Assembly (NCBI GenBank): GCA_019828595.1
Contig: JAHQRK010000021.1
Span: 806,001-870,000 of the forward strand
DNA from: Aphanomyces cochlioides
Taxonomy: Eukaryota > Oomycota > Saprolegniomycetes > Saprolegniales > Verrucalvaceae
Reading direction: 5' to 3'
Length of the DNA stretch: 64,000 nucleotides
Of this stretch, positions 21,286 through 31,265 are shown one piece after another. Positions within the stretch are counted from its first letter, which is position 1; each line of letters opens with the position of its first letter. A program made the position numbers and the translations under genes. The notes below the pieces were generated by a model. That model worked only from the letters and a program-made list of their open reading frames with translations. It ran no database searches and was not told the DNA's origin.

Positions 21286-23370
21286 ATGGGATGCGGACTT
21301 AGTGCTCGTGTGAGTCCAAGCACTGTCGTGGTTCAGAGTACCAACCAAGACGACGACTTGCGAAAGTCGAAATGGATCCAGATGGCCTCACGCGCTGTGA
21401 AACTCGTCGTCAATGGCTCCGCCATGCTTCTCGTCGCCGTTGACATTGTCGGCAACAATTGGGAATTCAACCATTTCGTCGGCGACGCCAAGCACTTTTT
21501 CACGCCACTCCTCACGACCACCTCCCGCGACCAACTCGAGCAACACTACAGCTTTCCCGAACAAGCATCGCCAACGTCCATCTCAAACGTCGGTCGCTAC
21601 ATGATTGACGCAGCTCTCCGTCAAATCCACAGCAGGGGCGACGATTTCTTCATCACCATGAACACGTTCCCGATTGTAAACCCCGCGAATGATATTTGCG
21701 GCAGGCTCGTATCCACGTATCCCCTCCAAGCTGGTCAAAACACAGTCCGCCTTGGCTTCCTTTACGACCATGTCACGTTCGTCCGTGGAAACACACTCTC
21801 GCACATCTTTGCGGACACGGACCACAAACCCGCAGCTCCCCCTGGTACGAACGCGTCCGTGCTGACAGAGATGGACTATGTTCCAGCCCGAGCTGGTCTT
21901 GATATGCGGCTCACCACTACAATCCAAGTGTCCCCGTCTGGACGAATCGTTCCGCTTAACCTGACGATGTACAGGTTCTTTAGCAAGTCGTTTTGCTCAG
22001 GATGCCACCCAGGGACAGAGCTGGGCATGGACACTTGTTCCATCTTGTACTCGTATGACAATGCGTCGAACGCAGTCACTGTTTACTCGAGCTCTGCGAT
22101 CCATGGTCAGTCCCATGTCCTTGGTTTTATCTTTCCACGGCGATGGGGACCCATGGTGTCGATCTTCCTGCGTGGATTTTGTGTCTTCATGGCAGTCGCT
22201 GCGTTCGGCGCATCTCGGAAAACAGTCCGATGGATCGATACATCCACATTGACGTCCATTTTGAAAAAACTCATGCACGGTTTGGCCCCGCCATTGCATC
22301 GCCAATCCAGCAATGCGTTTGATTTCTCCTACTTTTGTTTCAACAGCGACGCCTTTGTCATTCTCTACTCCATCGCTGTCCTCATTGACGAAGACGTGAG
22401 CATGGTCTACGCACGTGTGGTCACCACTTGGTACAAACCAGCTCCGTTTGATCTATGGACGGAATTGCGGCTCCGAGCTCTGGCATTTCGATGGCTCTGG
22501 TTCAATCTATTCATGGTCAAAGTCATGAAATGGCTCTGCCATTTCCTCAGCACGGCGCGATACAATGGATCGAATTTTGTCATGGGATTGTTCAACTTCA
22601 GCAACGTCCCGTGGATCTACATGACGGTCTTTGCGCTCTTTGAACGGACAGACTACATTGAATATGGCAATTCCGTCCGCGTGGATGTGACGTCGGTGAC
22701 GCAAGACCTCGATTCTATCTACGTCGAGTTTGAGAATAGTTGGTACATGCGCGGTTTGTCGTCGTTGATCTTTTTGATGGTGGGCAACTTGCTTGGCGTG
22801 TTGGCTGTGGATCATTTTGTGAATCGACGGTGGTGGCGGCTCATGTCGAGGAACTCGCTAGGACGACAGCACATGTTCAACTCGACGTCGATTTTGAGCG
22901 ACATGGGCCTGGAGTACGAAGACCGATCGTTCCATTCGATTACGGCCATTGATGCCCGTGTCTTGAGTACGTATCACTGGTTCTTTGCGAGTCACATCAC
23001 GTGCTTTGGTCTACCTGAAGAGCCAAGTCTCGTACGAAAGGTGGTCTCTGCCAAAATGGCCAACACTGGTGCCGGTCGATCGACCAACACCGCACATATG
23101 TCGGGGCCTCTCCTGAAGAAAACCACAGCATTATCGTCGTCTGGTCTATCGAAACAGTCGCTGGGCAAGTCGGCTCGAGAGGTTGCGCAAAGCACTGTCG
23201 TTGGCGATACGGAAGAGACCACCATGGGCGAGCCATCCGAGACGGAATACCACATCGTCATCCAAGACCAAGACGGCTATCTCCATCTCTTTGACTCGAG
23301 CAAGCATGAAGTTGCTGCTACTAGCATGGAGAGCAGGATTGTCAAAGATGGCATGTATCGCATCGGGTAG
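21286..23370 (+). CDS. Multipass membrane protein, family member 3
   Basis: This single exon encodes 694 residues starting MGCGLSARVSPS. A Gly at position 2 followed by Cys3 could suit N-myristoylation or palmitoylation, but no test is possible from sequence alone. Family landmarks are NNWEFNHFVGDAKHFFTPLL, DICGRLVSTYPL, CHPGTELGMDTCSILYSYDN, the YFCFNSDAFVILYSIAVLID helix and the C-terminal QDQDGYLHLFDSSKHEVAAT module. The stretch encoded by 22414-22925, from the fourth helix to the start of the tail, is almost identical in DNA to member 4, whereas both flanks are clearly diverged, which indicates gene conversion. The linker (about 590-650) is Ser/Thr-rich and specific to this copy. Confidence 0.87.
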   Translation: MGCGLSARVSPSTVVVQSTNQDDDLRKSKWIQMASRAVKLVVNGSAMLLVAVDIVGNNWEFNHFVGDAKHFFTPLLTTTSRDQLEQHYSFPEQASPTSISNVGRYMIDAALRQIHSRGDDFFITMNTFPIVNPANDICGRLVSTYPLQAGQNTVRLGFLYDHVTFVRGNTLSHIFADTDHKPAAPPGTNASVLTEMDYVPARAGLDMRLTTTIQVSPSGRIVPLNLTMYRFFSKSFCSGCHPGTELGMDTCSILYSYDNASNAVTVYSSSAIHGQSHVLGFIFPRRWGPMVSIFLRGFCVFMAVAAFGASRKTVRWIDTSTLTSILKKLMHGLAPPLHRQSSNAFDFSYFCFNSDAFVILYSIAVLIDEDVSMVYARVVTTWYKPAPFDLWTELRLRALAFRWLWFNLFMVKVMKWLCHFLSTARYNGSNFVMGLFNFSNVPWIYMTVFALFERTDYIEYGNSVRVDVTSVTQDLDSIYVEFENSWYMRGLSSLIFLMVGNLLGVLAVDHFVNRRWWRLMSRNSLGRQHMFNSTSILSDMGLEYEDRSFHSITAIDARVLSTYHWFFASHITCFGLPEEPSLVRKVVSAKMANTGAGRSTNTAHMSGPLLKKTTALSSSGLSKQSLGKSAREVAQSTVVGDTEETTMGEPSETEYHIVIQDQDGYLHLFDSSKHEVAATSMESRIVKDGMYRIG
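22414..22925 (+). repeat. Gene-conversion tract, copy in member 3
   Basis: These 512 bp match 24781-25292 with one mismatch seen (A at about 22569 against G). Identity stops abruptly at both ends, inside coding sequence. The tract covers the last three membrane helices and the RRWWRLMSRNSLGRQHMFNS start of the tail. Confidence 0.9.
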
Positions 23371-23649
23371 TTAAACTTATCAACAGTCAGAAGTCTATTA
23401 TATCAAACGCACAAGCTCGCTCGTGCCCATGGATCAAATTTACATGTTCCCAACGTGCCAGAGAGGCGATTCCATCACGTCAACAGTATAAAGACAGGGG
23501 AAAAGAGCAGACGATAGTTCAGGGCAGCCAGACATTGCATCGTTGGGATCAAGTCGTTACATCCCCTCGAGCGGTTTCAGCGAAACCGACTTTAATGTGA
23601 AGGAGCGACCCTTTGGCCAAGTTTAAAATCAGCTTGGCAAGCCGACATC

Positions 23650-25644
23650 ATGCCGAGTGATGGGAATTCCATACGTGGCGGGGAGACAACATCGTCTGGG
23701 AGACCGTCGACATTCCGATCCAAGTGGTTCCATCTGGCCGAGGTCGCCATGAAACATCTCACAACGCTAGTCAACGTCTTGACGATCATCTTTGTCCTTG
23801 TCGACATCATCGCCAACAATTGGGAGCTGAATGACTTTACTGGCGACGCCAAGCATTTCCGCACGCCGTTGCTGACAACCAAGACCCGTGACGATCTCGA
23901 GAGTGGCTACGTCTTTCCCGCCACGGCGTCCCCATCGTCAATTTCCAATGTCGGACGATTCATGATCGACAACACGATCGACCAGGTCCACTGCAACAAT
24001 GGCACGTACTATTCCCTCACGATGAGCTCGTTTCCAATCTTGAACCCAGCCAACGATATTTGCGGTCGTTTGGCCAGTGATTATCCCGTCGACGCGGCCG
24101 TGCAAGCCAAAGTTCGCCTTGGATCAGTGCAAGACCTCGTCACGTTTGTTCGAGGGAATACTCTGTCGCATCTCTTTGGTGATACGGACGCCAAGCCGCC
24201 TGCTCCCTCCGGGACGAATGCATCCACACTGACAGAAATGGGATATGTTCCAGCGCGCTCTGGTCTCGACATGCGACTCACGACTGCCATCCCAGTGCCC
24301 CCACCGGGCCAGAAAGTGCCTCTCAATGTCACCATGTACCGGTTCTACAGCAAATCGTTCTGCTCGGCATGTCATCCTGGCACAGAGCTGGGCATGGACA
24401 CTTGTTCTATCGTGTATTCCTACGACGACGCGAAGAAACAGCTCACAGTCCATTCCAGCTCGGCGATCTATGGCCAATCCCATATCCTTGGCTTTATCTT
24501 TCTTCGGCGGTGGGGCGTCCGCGTGTCGTTGATCTTGCGTGCGTTTTGCCTCTTCCTAGCCTTCTCGGCTTATGGTGCGACGAGGAAAACTGTCCGATGG
24601 ACGGATATGGCCACCTTGACGTCGTGGTTTAAGAAGATCAGCCACATGATTGCCCCACCGCTGTACAGCCACTCGAGCAAAGCGTTCAGCGTCATCTACT
24701 TTTGCTTCAACAGTGACGTCTTTGTCATTTTATACTCCATCGCCGTCCTGATCGAGGAAGACGTGAGTATGGTCTACGCCCGTGTGGTCACCACTTGGTA
24801 CAAACCAGCTCCGTTTGATCTATGGACGGAATTGCGGCTCCGAGCTCTGGCATTTCGATGGCTCTGGTTCAATCTATTCATGGTCAAAGTCATGAAATGG
24901 CTCTGCCATTTCCTCAGCACGGCGCGATACAATGGGTCGAATTTTGTCATGGGATTGTTCAACTTCAGCAACGTCCCGTGGATCTACATGACGGTCTTTG
25001 CGCTCTTTGAACGGACAGACTACATTGAATATGGCAATTCCGTCCGCGTGGATGTGACGTCGGTGACGCAAGACCTCGATTCTATCTACGTCGAGTTTGA
25101 GAATAGTTGGTACATGCGCGGTTTGTCGTCGTTGATCTTTTTGATGGTGGGCAACTTGCTTGGCGTGTTGGCTGTGGATCATTTTGTGAATCGACGGTGG
25201 TGGCGGCTCATGTCGAGGAACTCGCTAGGACGACAGCACATGTTCAACTCGACGTCGATTTTGAGCGACATGGGCCTGGAGTACGAAGACCGGTCATTCA
25301 ACTCGATCACATCCATTAAGGCACGTATGCTGTGTTCTTTCCAATGGTTTTTCACAAGTCATCTCATTTGCTTTGGCCTTCCCGAAGAGCCGTCGTTGAT
25401 TCGCAAAGTCACGTCGGCGAGGCTGGCTGGTGCCAAATGCACCTCTCCATCTGTCATCAATGGTGCTGCTGCGAAAGCCGTGGCCGATGGCCCAAAGACT
25501 GACAACGTCACGGACATTGAGACCCACATGGTTGTGCAAGACGAAGACGGGCATGTTTACTTGTTTGATTCCGAGAAGCGAGAAGTCAAGGCACTGGGAG
25601 TCGAGGTGAAGATCCTCCGAGACGCAAGCTATCAAATTGGGTAG
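23650..25644 (+). CDS. Multipass membrane protein, family member 4
   Basis: This single exon encodes 664 residues starting MPSDGNSIRGGETTSSGR. It has all the family landmarks: NNWELNDFTGDAKHFRTPLL, DICGRLASDYPV, CHPGTELGMDTCSIVYSYDD, FSVIYFCFNSDVFVILYSIA and a terminal DSEKREVKALGVEVKILRDA module. Its N-terminal two thirds resemble member 2, but the block 24781-25292 is copied from or to member 3, so it is a mosaic. The tail linker is the shortest of the plus-strand members and accounts for most of the length difference. Function is unknown. Confidence 0.87.
   Translation: MPSDGNSIRGGETTSSGRPSTFRSKWFHLAEVAMKHLTTLVNVLTIIFVLVDIIANNWELNDFTGDAKHFRTPLLTTKTRDDLESGYVFPATASPSSISNVGRFMIDNTIDQVHCNNGTYYSLTMSSFPILNPANDICGRLASDYPVDAAVQAKVRLGSVQDLVTFVRGNTLSHLFGDTDAKPPAPSGTNASTLTEMGYVPARSGLDMRLTTAIPVPPPGQKVPLNVTMYRFYSKSFCSACHPGTELGMDTCSIVYSYDDAKKQLTVHSSSAIYGQSHILGFIFLRRWGVRVSLILRAFCLFLAFSAYGATRKTVRWTDMATLTSWFKKISHMIAPPLYSHSSKAFSVIYFCFNSDVFVILYSIAVLIEEDVSMVYARVVTTWYKPAPFDLWTELRLRALAFRWLWFNLFMVKVMKWLCHFLSTARYNGSNFVMGLFNFSNVPWIYMTVFALFERTDYIEYGNSVRVDVTSVTQDLDSIYVEFENSWYMRGLSSLIFLMVGNLLGVLAVDHFVNRRWWRLMSRNSLGRQHMFNSTSILSDMGLEYEDRSFNSITSIKARMLCSFQWFFTSHLICFGLPEEPSLIRKVTSARLAGAKCTSPSVINGAAAKAVADGPKTDNVTDIETHMVVQDEDGHVYLFDSEKREVKALGVEVKILRDASYQIG
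24781..25292 (+). repeat. Gene-conversion tract, copy in member 4
   Basis: This is the partner of 22414-22925: 512 bp at a constant offset of 2367 bp, one mismatch seen, with diverged sequence immediately outside on both sides. Confidence 0.9.
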
Positions 25645-25912
25645 AACTCACGTTTATCAATACTATCTCTGCACGTATTGGATTTCAACGACTGCATCCT
25701 GAGTCTTTCTTGCGCATGGTGCTTCCTTGGTTCAGGCCAAAGCCTGCACTGCTTGTATTTCTCTATCCACTGAACAGCGTGCTCTGCCGCCTCCACTGAG
25801 CCTGCGAATTTTGACGCTTTCACAAGCTTTCGTAGCCAGCCATAAGATTTTGCATTGGGTGAAGTCACCACAGTCTTCTGGACCCGCAAGGCTAGCTCAA
25901 ACCAGTACGCAA
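25632..25912 (-). CDS. Hypothetical fragment in the convergent spacer
   Basis: An 85-codon frame (25889-25632) extends upstream without Met to a possible acceptor near 25925, reading AYWFELALRVQKTVVTSPN, then YGWLRKLVKASKFAGSVEAA and EHAVQWIEKYKQC. The composition is protein-like and helical, but no upstream exon was found and its end overlaps the stop of member 4. It may be a terminal exon, a fragment or chance. Confidence 0.25.
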
Positions 25913-26048
25913 GATCGAGCTAGACTAGTTGGAATGCACCCTGTTGTCTGACTGAGCTGAAGTTCGACAAGGTTCAAATATGCATTTTGAATTTGTTACA
26001 GCTAACTAGAAGGGGACGGCGGTGCTGGTGGTCTGCAAGGGACAAGTC

Positions 26049-28148
26049 TTAGCCGAGGAAGAATGGTGAGTCGCGCAAGATTTTCACCTCCATGGCGAGG
26101 GCTTGCAGTTCCCTCTTGTCCGCATCGTAGAGGCGAATATGACCTTCTCTGTCTTGGACAATCAAGTGCAGTTCTCGAGAGGCAGGGTCGCCAGCAGACT
26201 CGGACGCTTGGGTCGTTTCTTCAGCGAGGCTAGGAGCGACTGCAGCTGGTTCACCTGAATGGGACATTCGTCTCGAGTTGATCGAGTTTCGAGTTGCATT
26301 GTCGCCGTGATTGTGTTGCGATTTTGGTCCAGTCTTGGTTGCCACGACATGCCGAATGACGCTGGGATGTTCAGGCAGTCCAAAGCAGACGAGGTGACTC
26401 GAGAAGAACCATTGAATCGTACACAACGCTCGGGCTTTGATATCAACCACGGAATTCGTATAGCCCGGTCGTGGTATAAATGCAGCATCGGCATCGCACA
26501 GAATCGACGTCGAGTTGTACATGTGTTGTCGTCCTAGCGAATTTTTTGCCATGAGTCGCCACCACCGTCGGTTGAGAGTATGGTCAAGTGCAAGAATCGT
26601 CATCAAATTGAGAAGAATGCCAACGAAGAGCGGTCCAGCCTCGCGGACATACCAGCTATCGAAAAAGTTGACAAAGATGGCATCGAGGTTTTGTGTCGTA
26701 GACCAGAGATCCACTCGCACCGAATTGCCATACTCGATGAACGAATTGCGCTGAAAGAGGAAGATCACGCCCAGGTAAATCCACGTGACGGAGCTAAAGG
26801 TAAAGAATCCCAAGGACACGTTTGAGCCTGTGTGGAGAGCTTGGCTCATGTAGCTTGCCAGCCACTTGACCAGTTTCACGAGGATGCAATTAATCCACAG
26901 CCACCGAAAGCTCAATGCCATCAATCGAATCTCAATCCACAGATCGGCGTCGGCAAATCGATACCATTTGTACATTGTCCGCGAGAAAACCATGCTCATG
27001 TCTTCGTCGAGGGCGACGGAGATCGTGTAGAGCAAGACAAACTTGTCGCTATTGAAACAGAGGTAGGAAAAATCAAACGCATAGCTCGGGTGGCGGTACA
27101 GTGTTGGCGCCACAAGATGGACGACTCGCTTCCAAATTGAGGACAAGTCGGTCGACTCCGTCCACCGAACAGTCTTGGTGCTTACAAAATACGCCGCAAG
27201 GGCAAAGAGGACAGTGACCGCTCGAACGAACAGCGATGCAATCGGCCCCCAATGGCGCACAAAAATCATGCCCAGCTCGTGGTAAGCGCCGATAATTGCC
27301 GCGCTTGACTGGATTGTGATCGAACTTGTCGTGTCGTCGTAGGAATAAGCAATCGTGCACGTGTCTAGACCCATCTCAGTCGACGGGTGGCATCCCGAGC
27401 AAAACGACACGGTGCGGAATTGGTACACAGACAGATTGGACATGACAAGTTGACCAGGTGGAGGCACAACCAAAGGAACAGTCACGCGCATGTCAGTCAT
27501 GGCACGAGCGGGGACATAGTTCATCGCTCGCAGCGTGGCGTCGTTGGAGGCAGGGGGGGCCCACGGTTGAGAGTACGTGTTGAAAAACCAGTGCGAGAGC
27601 GTGTTGCCTCGAATGTACGTGATTCCATCGACAACGGTGCCAATGTGCACGGTCGAATTCACCGACGCGTTCGGGATCGGGTACGTTGCGACCATTTGAC
27701 CACAATTGTCGTTGCGACTGTCGAGAATTTTGAACGAGCCAAGGCTGAGGTAGTACGACGTGCCGTCGCGGTTGAGGATTTGCGCGAGCGAGCTGTCGAG
27801 CATGAAGCGGCCAATTTTGGACACTTGGTTGGGCGACGCCCCCACGGGGAAAGCATAGTCGACTTCAATGTCGTCGACAGACACGACGTCCAGCAGCGGC
27901 GTGAGAAAATGTTTGGCATTCCCGACGTAGTTGATCAATTCCCAATTGTTGGCGAACACGTCGACGCAAAGCAAGAGAGCACACGCCACGCCCGCGAGTC
28001 GAACCGGAAAGCGCCCCACTTGCTGCAAGAACCGGTGCCAGGCAAACTTCTCCTTGCCAAATAGCATACGCCGCCACGTTGCAATATGGACAAGCTTGGA
28101 ATTACTCCCGAGCGCGCTCGTTGATGGCGAGACCGCTAGCGTTCGCAT
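26049..28148 (-). CDS. Multipass membrane protein, family member 5
   Basis: This 699-residue single-exon gene is on the opposite strand to members 1-4. After a basic N-terminus it shows the first helix (RLAGVACALLLCVDVFANNW), NYVGNAKHFLTPLLDV, a region with NCGQMVATYPI in place of DICGRL, CHPSTEMGLDTCTIAYSYDD, and helices containing YLCFNSDKFVLLYTISVALD and FRWLWINCILVKLVKWLASY. The tail starts RRWWRLMAKNSLGRQHMYNS and ends QDREGHIRLYDADKRELQAL followed by AMEVKILRDSPFFLG. Members 5 and 6 form a subfamily distinct from 1-4, consistent with an older duplication. The tail linker is His/Asn/Ser-rich (about 600-655). Confidence 0.87.
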   Translation of the reverse strand: MRTLAVSPSTSALGSNSKLVHIATWRRMLFGKEKFAWHRFLQQVGRFPVRLAGVACALLLCVDVFANNWELINYVGNAKHFLTPLLDVVSVDDIEVDYAFPVGASPNQVSKIGRFMLDSSLAQILNRDGTSYYLSLGSFKILDSRNDNCGQMVATYPIPNASVNSTVHIGTVVDGITYIRGNTLSHWFFNTYSQPWAPPASNDATLRAMNYVPARAMTDMRVTVPLVVPPPGQLVMSNLSVYQFRTVSFCSGCHPSTEMGLDTCTIAYSYDDTTSSITIQSSAAIIGAYHELGMIFVRHWGPIASLFVRAVTVLFALAAYFVSTKTVRWTESTDLSSIWKRVVHLVAPTLYRHPSYAFDFSYLCFNSDKFVLLYTISVALDEDMSMVFSRTMYKWYRFADADLWIEIRLMALSFRWLWINCILVKLVKWLASYMSQALHTGSNVSLGFFTFSSVTWIYLGVIFLFQRNSFIEYGNSVRVDLWSTTQNLDAIFVNFFDSWYVREAGPLFVGILLNLMTILALDHTLNRRWWRLMAKNSLGRQHMYNSTSILCDADAAFIPRPGYTNSVVDIKARALCTIQWFFSSHLVCFGLPEHPSVIRHVVATKTGPKSQHNHGDNATRNSINSRRMSHSGEPAAVAPSLAEETTQASESAGDPASRELHLIVQDREGHIRLYDADKRELQALAMEVKILRDSPFFLG

Positions 28149-28869
28149 CTTGGCAACGTGGAAAGTGTTGTCAAATTAGTCAGGCGGTGGTGCTATTCAT
28201 AGCCAGTGTATTTTTATCGATTCGGGAGACAACGGCTCGAAAATCGCAGACAGAGTTTCTCATAGCATACCTCTCTTTAGCGCAATGCGACTTGAGCCTA
28301 CGCGACACGATAGAGCCCGCAAGATTAGTAGAAAGCTAGGCTAGAGAGCCTTCATGACTTTGAAGCTTGTCTTCAGAGTGACGACGTTGTCGATGCCGCT
28401 AGGGGCGTCACATCGTTACTCCAGCATTGGGTCAGTTAAATTAGCCGCCACAAGGACGACGATGGTGGTAAATCAACAAGGAACAGAGCTCACCACAGGC
28501 CACAATACCTTTGTTTTCGATCACACGAGTCGAATGCCCATGGCTCTGTATCCTCGTGACGGCACCAGCGCGTGACTTCATGGAGCTCAGTACGACCATT
28601 CTAGTTCTCGGGATTCCAAATGTCTTCCAATTCAAGTCGTGCATCTGGTCTGTTGCTCTCTGCTCAAGCAGCGACTCCAGATTTAGCTCGACTGCTTGGA
28701 ATGACCGCTGCGGTGATGCTCGACGCAGTAGTAGCGAAGAAAGAAATGCATTAACTAAGTACCTCTGAAGTTCTTCCTGGATGTTTGTTGCCTGCATTGT
28801 CGCTTGATTGCTGGGACTCTCGAGAATGTACAATGGGCAACGGAGTAGAATTCGTGGACATTTGGGAGG
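28149..28869. other. Spacer between members 5 and 6
   Basis: Apart from the doubtful minus-strand frame listed separately (28441-28833), nothing is recognised. The part 28149-28340 should include the promoter of member 5. Confidence 0.4.
28441..28833 (-). CDS. Hypothetical small protein, possibly with further exons
   Basis: The 130-codon frame contains a helix-rich segment (ATNIQEELQRYLVNAFLSSL, then AVELNLESLLEQRATDQM) that looks coded. Downstream at about 28398-28341 another frame, GIDNVVTLKTSFKVMKAL before a stop, also looks protein-like. I could not find a GT-AG junction of the usual 40-54 nt that joins them in phase, so the gene model is unresolved. The family is not recognised; it may be a remnant. 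Confidence 0.3.
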   Translation of the reverse strand: MYILESPSNQATMQATNIQEELQRYLVNAFLSSLLLRRASPQRSFQAVELNLESLLEQRATDQMHDLNWKTFGIPRTRMVVLSSMKSRAGAVTRIQSHGHSTRVIENKGIVACGELCSLLIYHHRRPCGG

Positions 28870-30966
28870 CTAGCCGAGGAAGAAGGAAGAGTCGCGCAGG
28901 ATTTTCACTTCCATCGCGAGGGCTTGTAGTTCCCGCTTGTCGGCATCGTGGAGTCGAATACGACCGTCTCTGTCTTGGACTAGCAGGTGGAGTTCTCGCG
29001 AGGCAGGATCGCCTGGAGATTCAGACACTTGCGATGTTTCGTCAATGAGGCTCGCCGCGGCAGGTATGGCATCGACTGGATTGGACATTCGTCTAGAATT
29101 GATCGAGCTTTTCGTTGCTGTGGTGTCGCCGTGATGTTGTGGAGTTTTTCCAAGCTTGGTCGCGACAATTTGTCGGACGACACTTGGTTGCTCGGGGAGG
29201 CCAAAACAGACCAAGTGGCTCGAGAAGAACCACTGAATGGTGCACAACGCCCGTGCTTTAATATCCACGACCGCATTCGTGTAGCCTGGTTTTGGTACAA
29301 ACACAGTGTCGGTCTCGCACAGAATCGACGTCGAGTTGTACATGTGCTGCCTTCCCAATGAATTCTTGGCCATGGTGCGCCACCACCGACGATTCAAAAC
29401 GTGGTCCATCGTGAGAATTGCAACGAGGTTGGCCAAGATACCAACGAGGAGCGATCCCGCAGCGCGAATGTACCAGCTATCGAAAAAGTTGACCGAGATC
29501 CCGTCGAGGTTTTGCGTCGTGGACGATAATTCCACGCGAACCGAGTTGCCATAATCGATAAATGTGTTGCGCTGAAAGAGGAACGCCACACCCAAGTAGA
29601 TCCACGTCACGGAGCTAAAGGTGAGCCAACCCAAGAGAACATTCGACCCTGTGTGGCGGGCTTGGGTCACGTAGTTGATGAGCCACTTGAGCAGTTTGAC
29701 GAGAAGACAATTGAGCCACAGCCATCGAAAGCTCAGAGCCATCAATCGAAATTCAATCCACATGTCCGTGTTGGTGTTTTTGTACCATTTGCATAACGTG
29801 CGCGAGAAAATCATGCTCATGTCCTCGTCCAACATGACAGCCACTGTGTAGAGCAAGACAAACTTGTCGCTGTTGAAACACAGATACGAGTAGTCAAACG
29901 CATAACTTGGGTGGCGGTACAGCGTCGGCGCAACGAGATGGATGAGGCGTTTCCACGCCGACGACAGATCGCAAGGCTCCGTCCACCGCACAGTCTTTCG
30001 GCTTGCAAAGAACGCCCCGAGTGAAATCAAAACGACCAGTCCTCGAATCAACCACGACGCAATGGGCCCCCAGTGACGCACAAAGATCATCCCAAGGTCG
30101 TGGTCAGTGCCAATGATCGCTTTGCTTGACAAGATCGTCAGCGAGGTCGTCGTGTCGTTGTAAGTGTAGGAAATCGTACACGTGTCTTGGCCTGTTTCCG
30201 TCGCGGGGTGGCAGCCCGTGCAAAAGGAGACGGCGCGGAAATCGTACACGGACAGATTGACTTGGACGACTTGACCGGGAGGGGGCACAACCAAGGGCAC
30301 CGTCAAGCGCATATCAGTCATGACACGAGCGGGAACATAGTTCATCGCTCGCAGCGTGGCGTCGTTCGAGCCAGGGGGAGCCAATGGTAGAGTCTTCGTG
30401 TCGGAAAACCAGTGCGAGAGCGTGTTGCCTCGAATGTACGTGATGCTGTCCTTGACATTGCCAACGCGGACTGTCGAATTGACTGACGCGTTTGGAATCG
30501 GATACGTTGCGACCATTTGACCACAATTGTCGTTGCGACTGTCGAGGATTTTGAACGAGCCAAGGCTGAGGAAGTACGACGTGCCGTCGCGGTTGAGGAT
30601 TTGCGTGAGCGTCGTGTCGAGCATGAAGCGACCAATTTTGGACACTTGGTTGGGCGACGCCCCCACGGGAAAAGCATAGTCGACTTCCATGTCGTCGGTC
30701 GACTCGACGTCCAAGAGAGGCGTGAGGAACTTTTTTCCATTCCCGACATAGTTGATCAATTCCCAATTGTTGCCAAAGACGTCGACACAGAGCAAGACGG
30801 CACAACCCAAATCAGCGAGACGGATTGGAACGTTGCCCAACTGCCGCAAGAATCGATACCATGCAAACTTGTCCTGGCCGTGCATGAATCGCCGCCACGT
30901 GTGACTTGGACCAAGCTTGGAATGGCCAAGCACACTGGAGGATGGCGAAACCGCGAGTGTTCGCAT
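28870..30966 (-). CDS. Multipass membrane protein, family member 6
   Basis: This 698-residue paralogue is closest to member 5: both start MRTLAVSPS and both end ILRDS-FFLG. Landmarks are NNWELINYVGNGKKFLTPLL, NCGQMVATYPI, CHPATETGQDTCTISYTYND, YLCFNSDKFVLLYTVAVMLD and RRWWRTMAKNSLGRQHMYNS. In this copy the Met before GLDTC is replaced (TGQDTC). No frame break is present. Tandem in the same orientation as member 5, it completes a cluster of four plus two genes spanning nearly 15 kb. Confidence 0.87.
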   Translation of the reverse strand: MRTLAVSPSSSVLGHSKLGPSHTWRRFMHGQDKFAWYRFLRQLGNVPIRLADLGCAVLLCVDVFGNNWELINYVGNGKKFLTPLLDVESTDDMEVDYAFPVGASPNQVSKIGRFMLDTTLTQILNRDGTSYFLSLGSFKILDSRNDNCGQMVATYPIPNASVNSTVRVGNVKDSITYIRGNTLSHWFSDTKTLPLAPPGSNDATLRAMNYVPARVMTDMRLTVPLVVPPPGQVVQVNLSVYDFRAVSFCTGCHPATETGQDTCTISYTYNDTTTSLTILSSKAIIGTDHDLGMIFVRHWGPIASWLIRGLVVLISLGAFFASRKTVRWTEPCDLSSAWKRLIHLVAPTLYRHPSYAFDYSYLCFNSDKFVLLYTVAVMLDEDMSMIFSRTLCKWYKNTNTDMWIEFRLMALSFRWLWLNCLLVKLLKWLINYVTQARHTGSNVLLGWLTFSSVTWIYLGVAFLFQRNTFIDYGNSVRVELSSTTQNLDGISVNFFDSWYIRAAGSLLVGILANLVAILTMDHVLNRRWWRTMAKNSLGRQHMYNSTSILCETDTVFVPKPGYTNAVVDIKARALCTIQWFFSSHLVCFGLPEQPSVVRQIVATKLGKTPQHHGDTTATKSSINSRRMSNPVDAIPAAASLIDETSQVSESPGDPASRELHLLVQDRDGRIRLHDADKRELQALAMEVKILRDSSFFLG

Positions 30967-31265
30967 CGTGGCTACGTGGAAAGTGAGTGTCGTGAAGGAG
31001 GTGGAGTCAATCTATTCTTAGCCAACGATTCTCGAGGTGAATCCACCAAAATGTTCTTGGACAGATTTGCCACGCTCCATGGACAAGCGCGTGGACTTGG
31101 ATTCGATCAAAACATGAAGATCGCATTGCCTCTAGGGAGAGTTGATACCAAGAAGCTCCAAGTTGATCGTCGCTGCGATCTCTCGAGGGCTGGCAAAGTA
31201 TTTGCATCGCCGAAATGATCCCAACGGTTGCCTCGATGCTTTGTAGTTATACTTAGCACGGCCAG

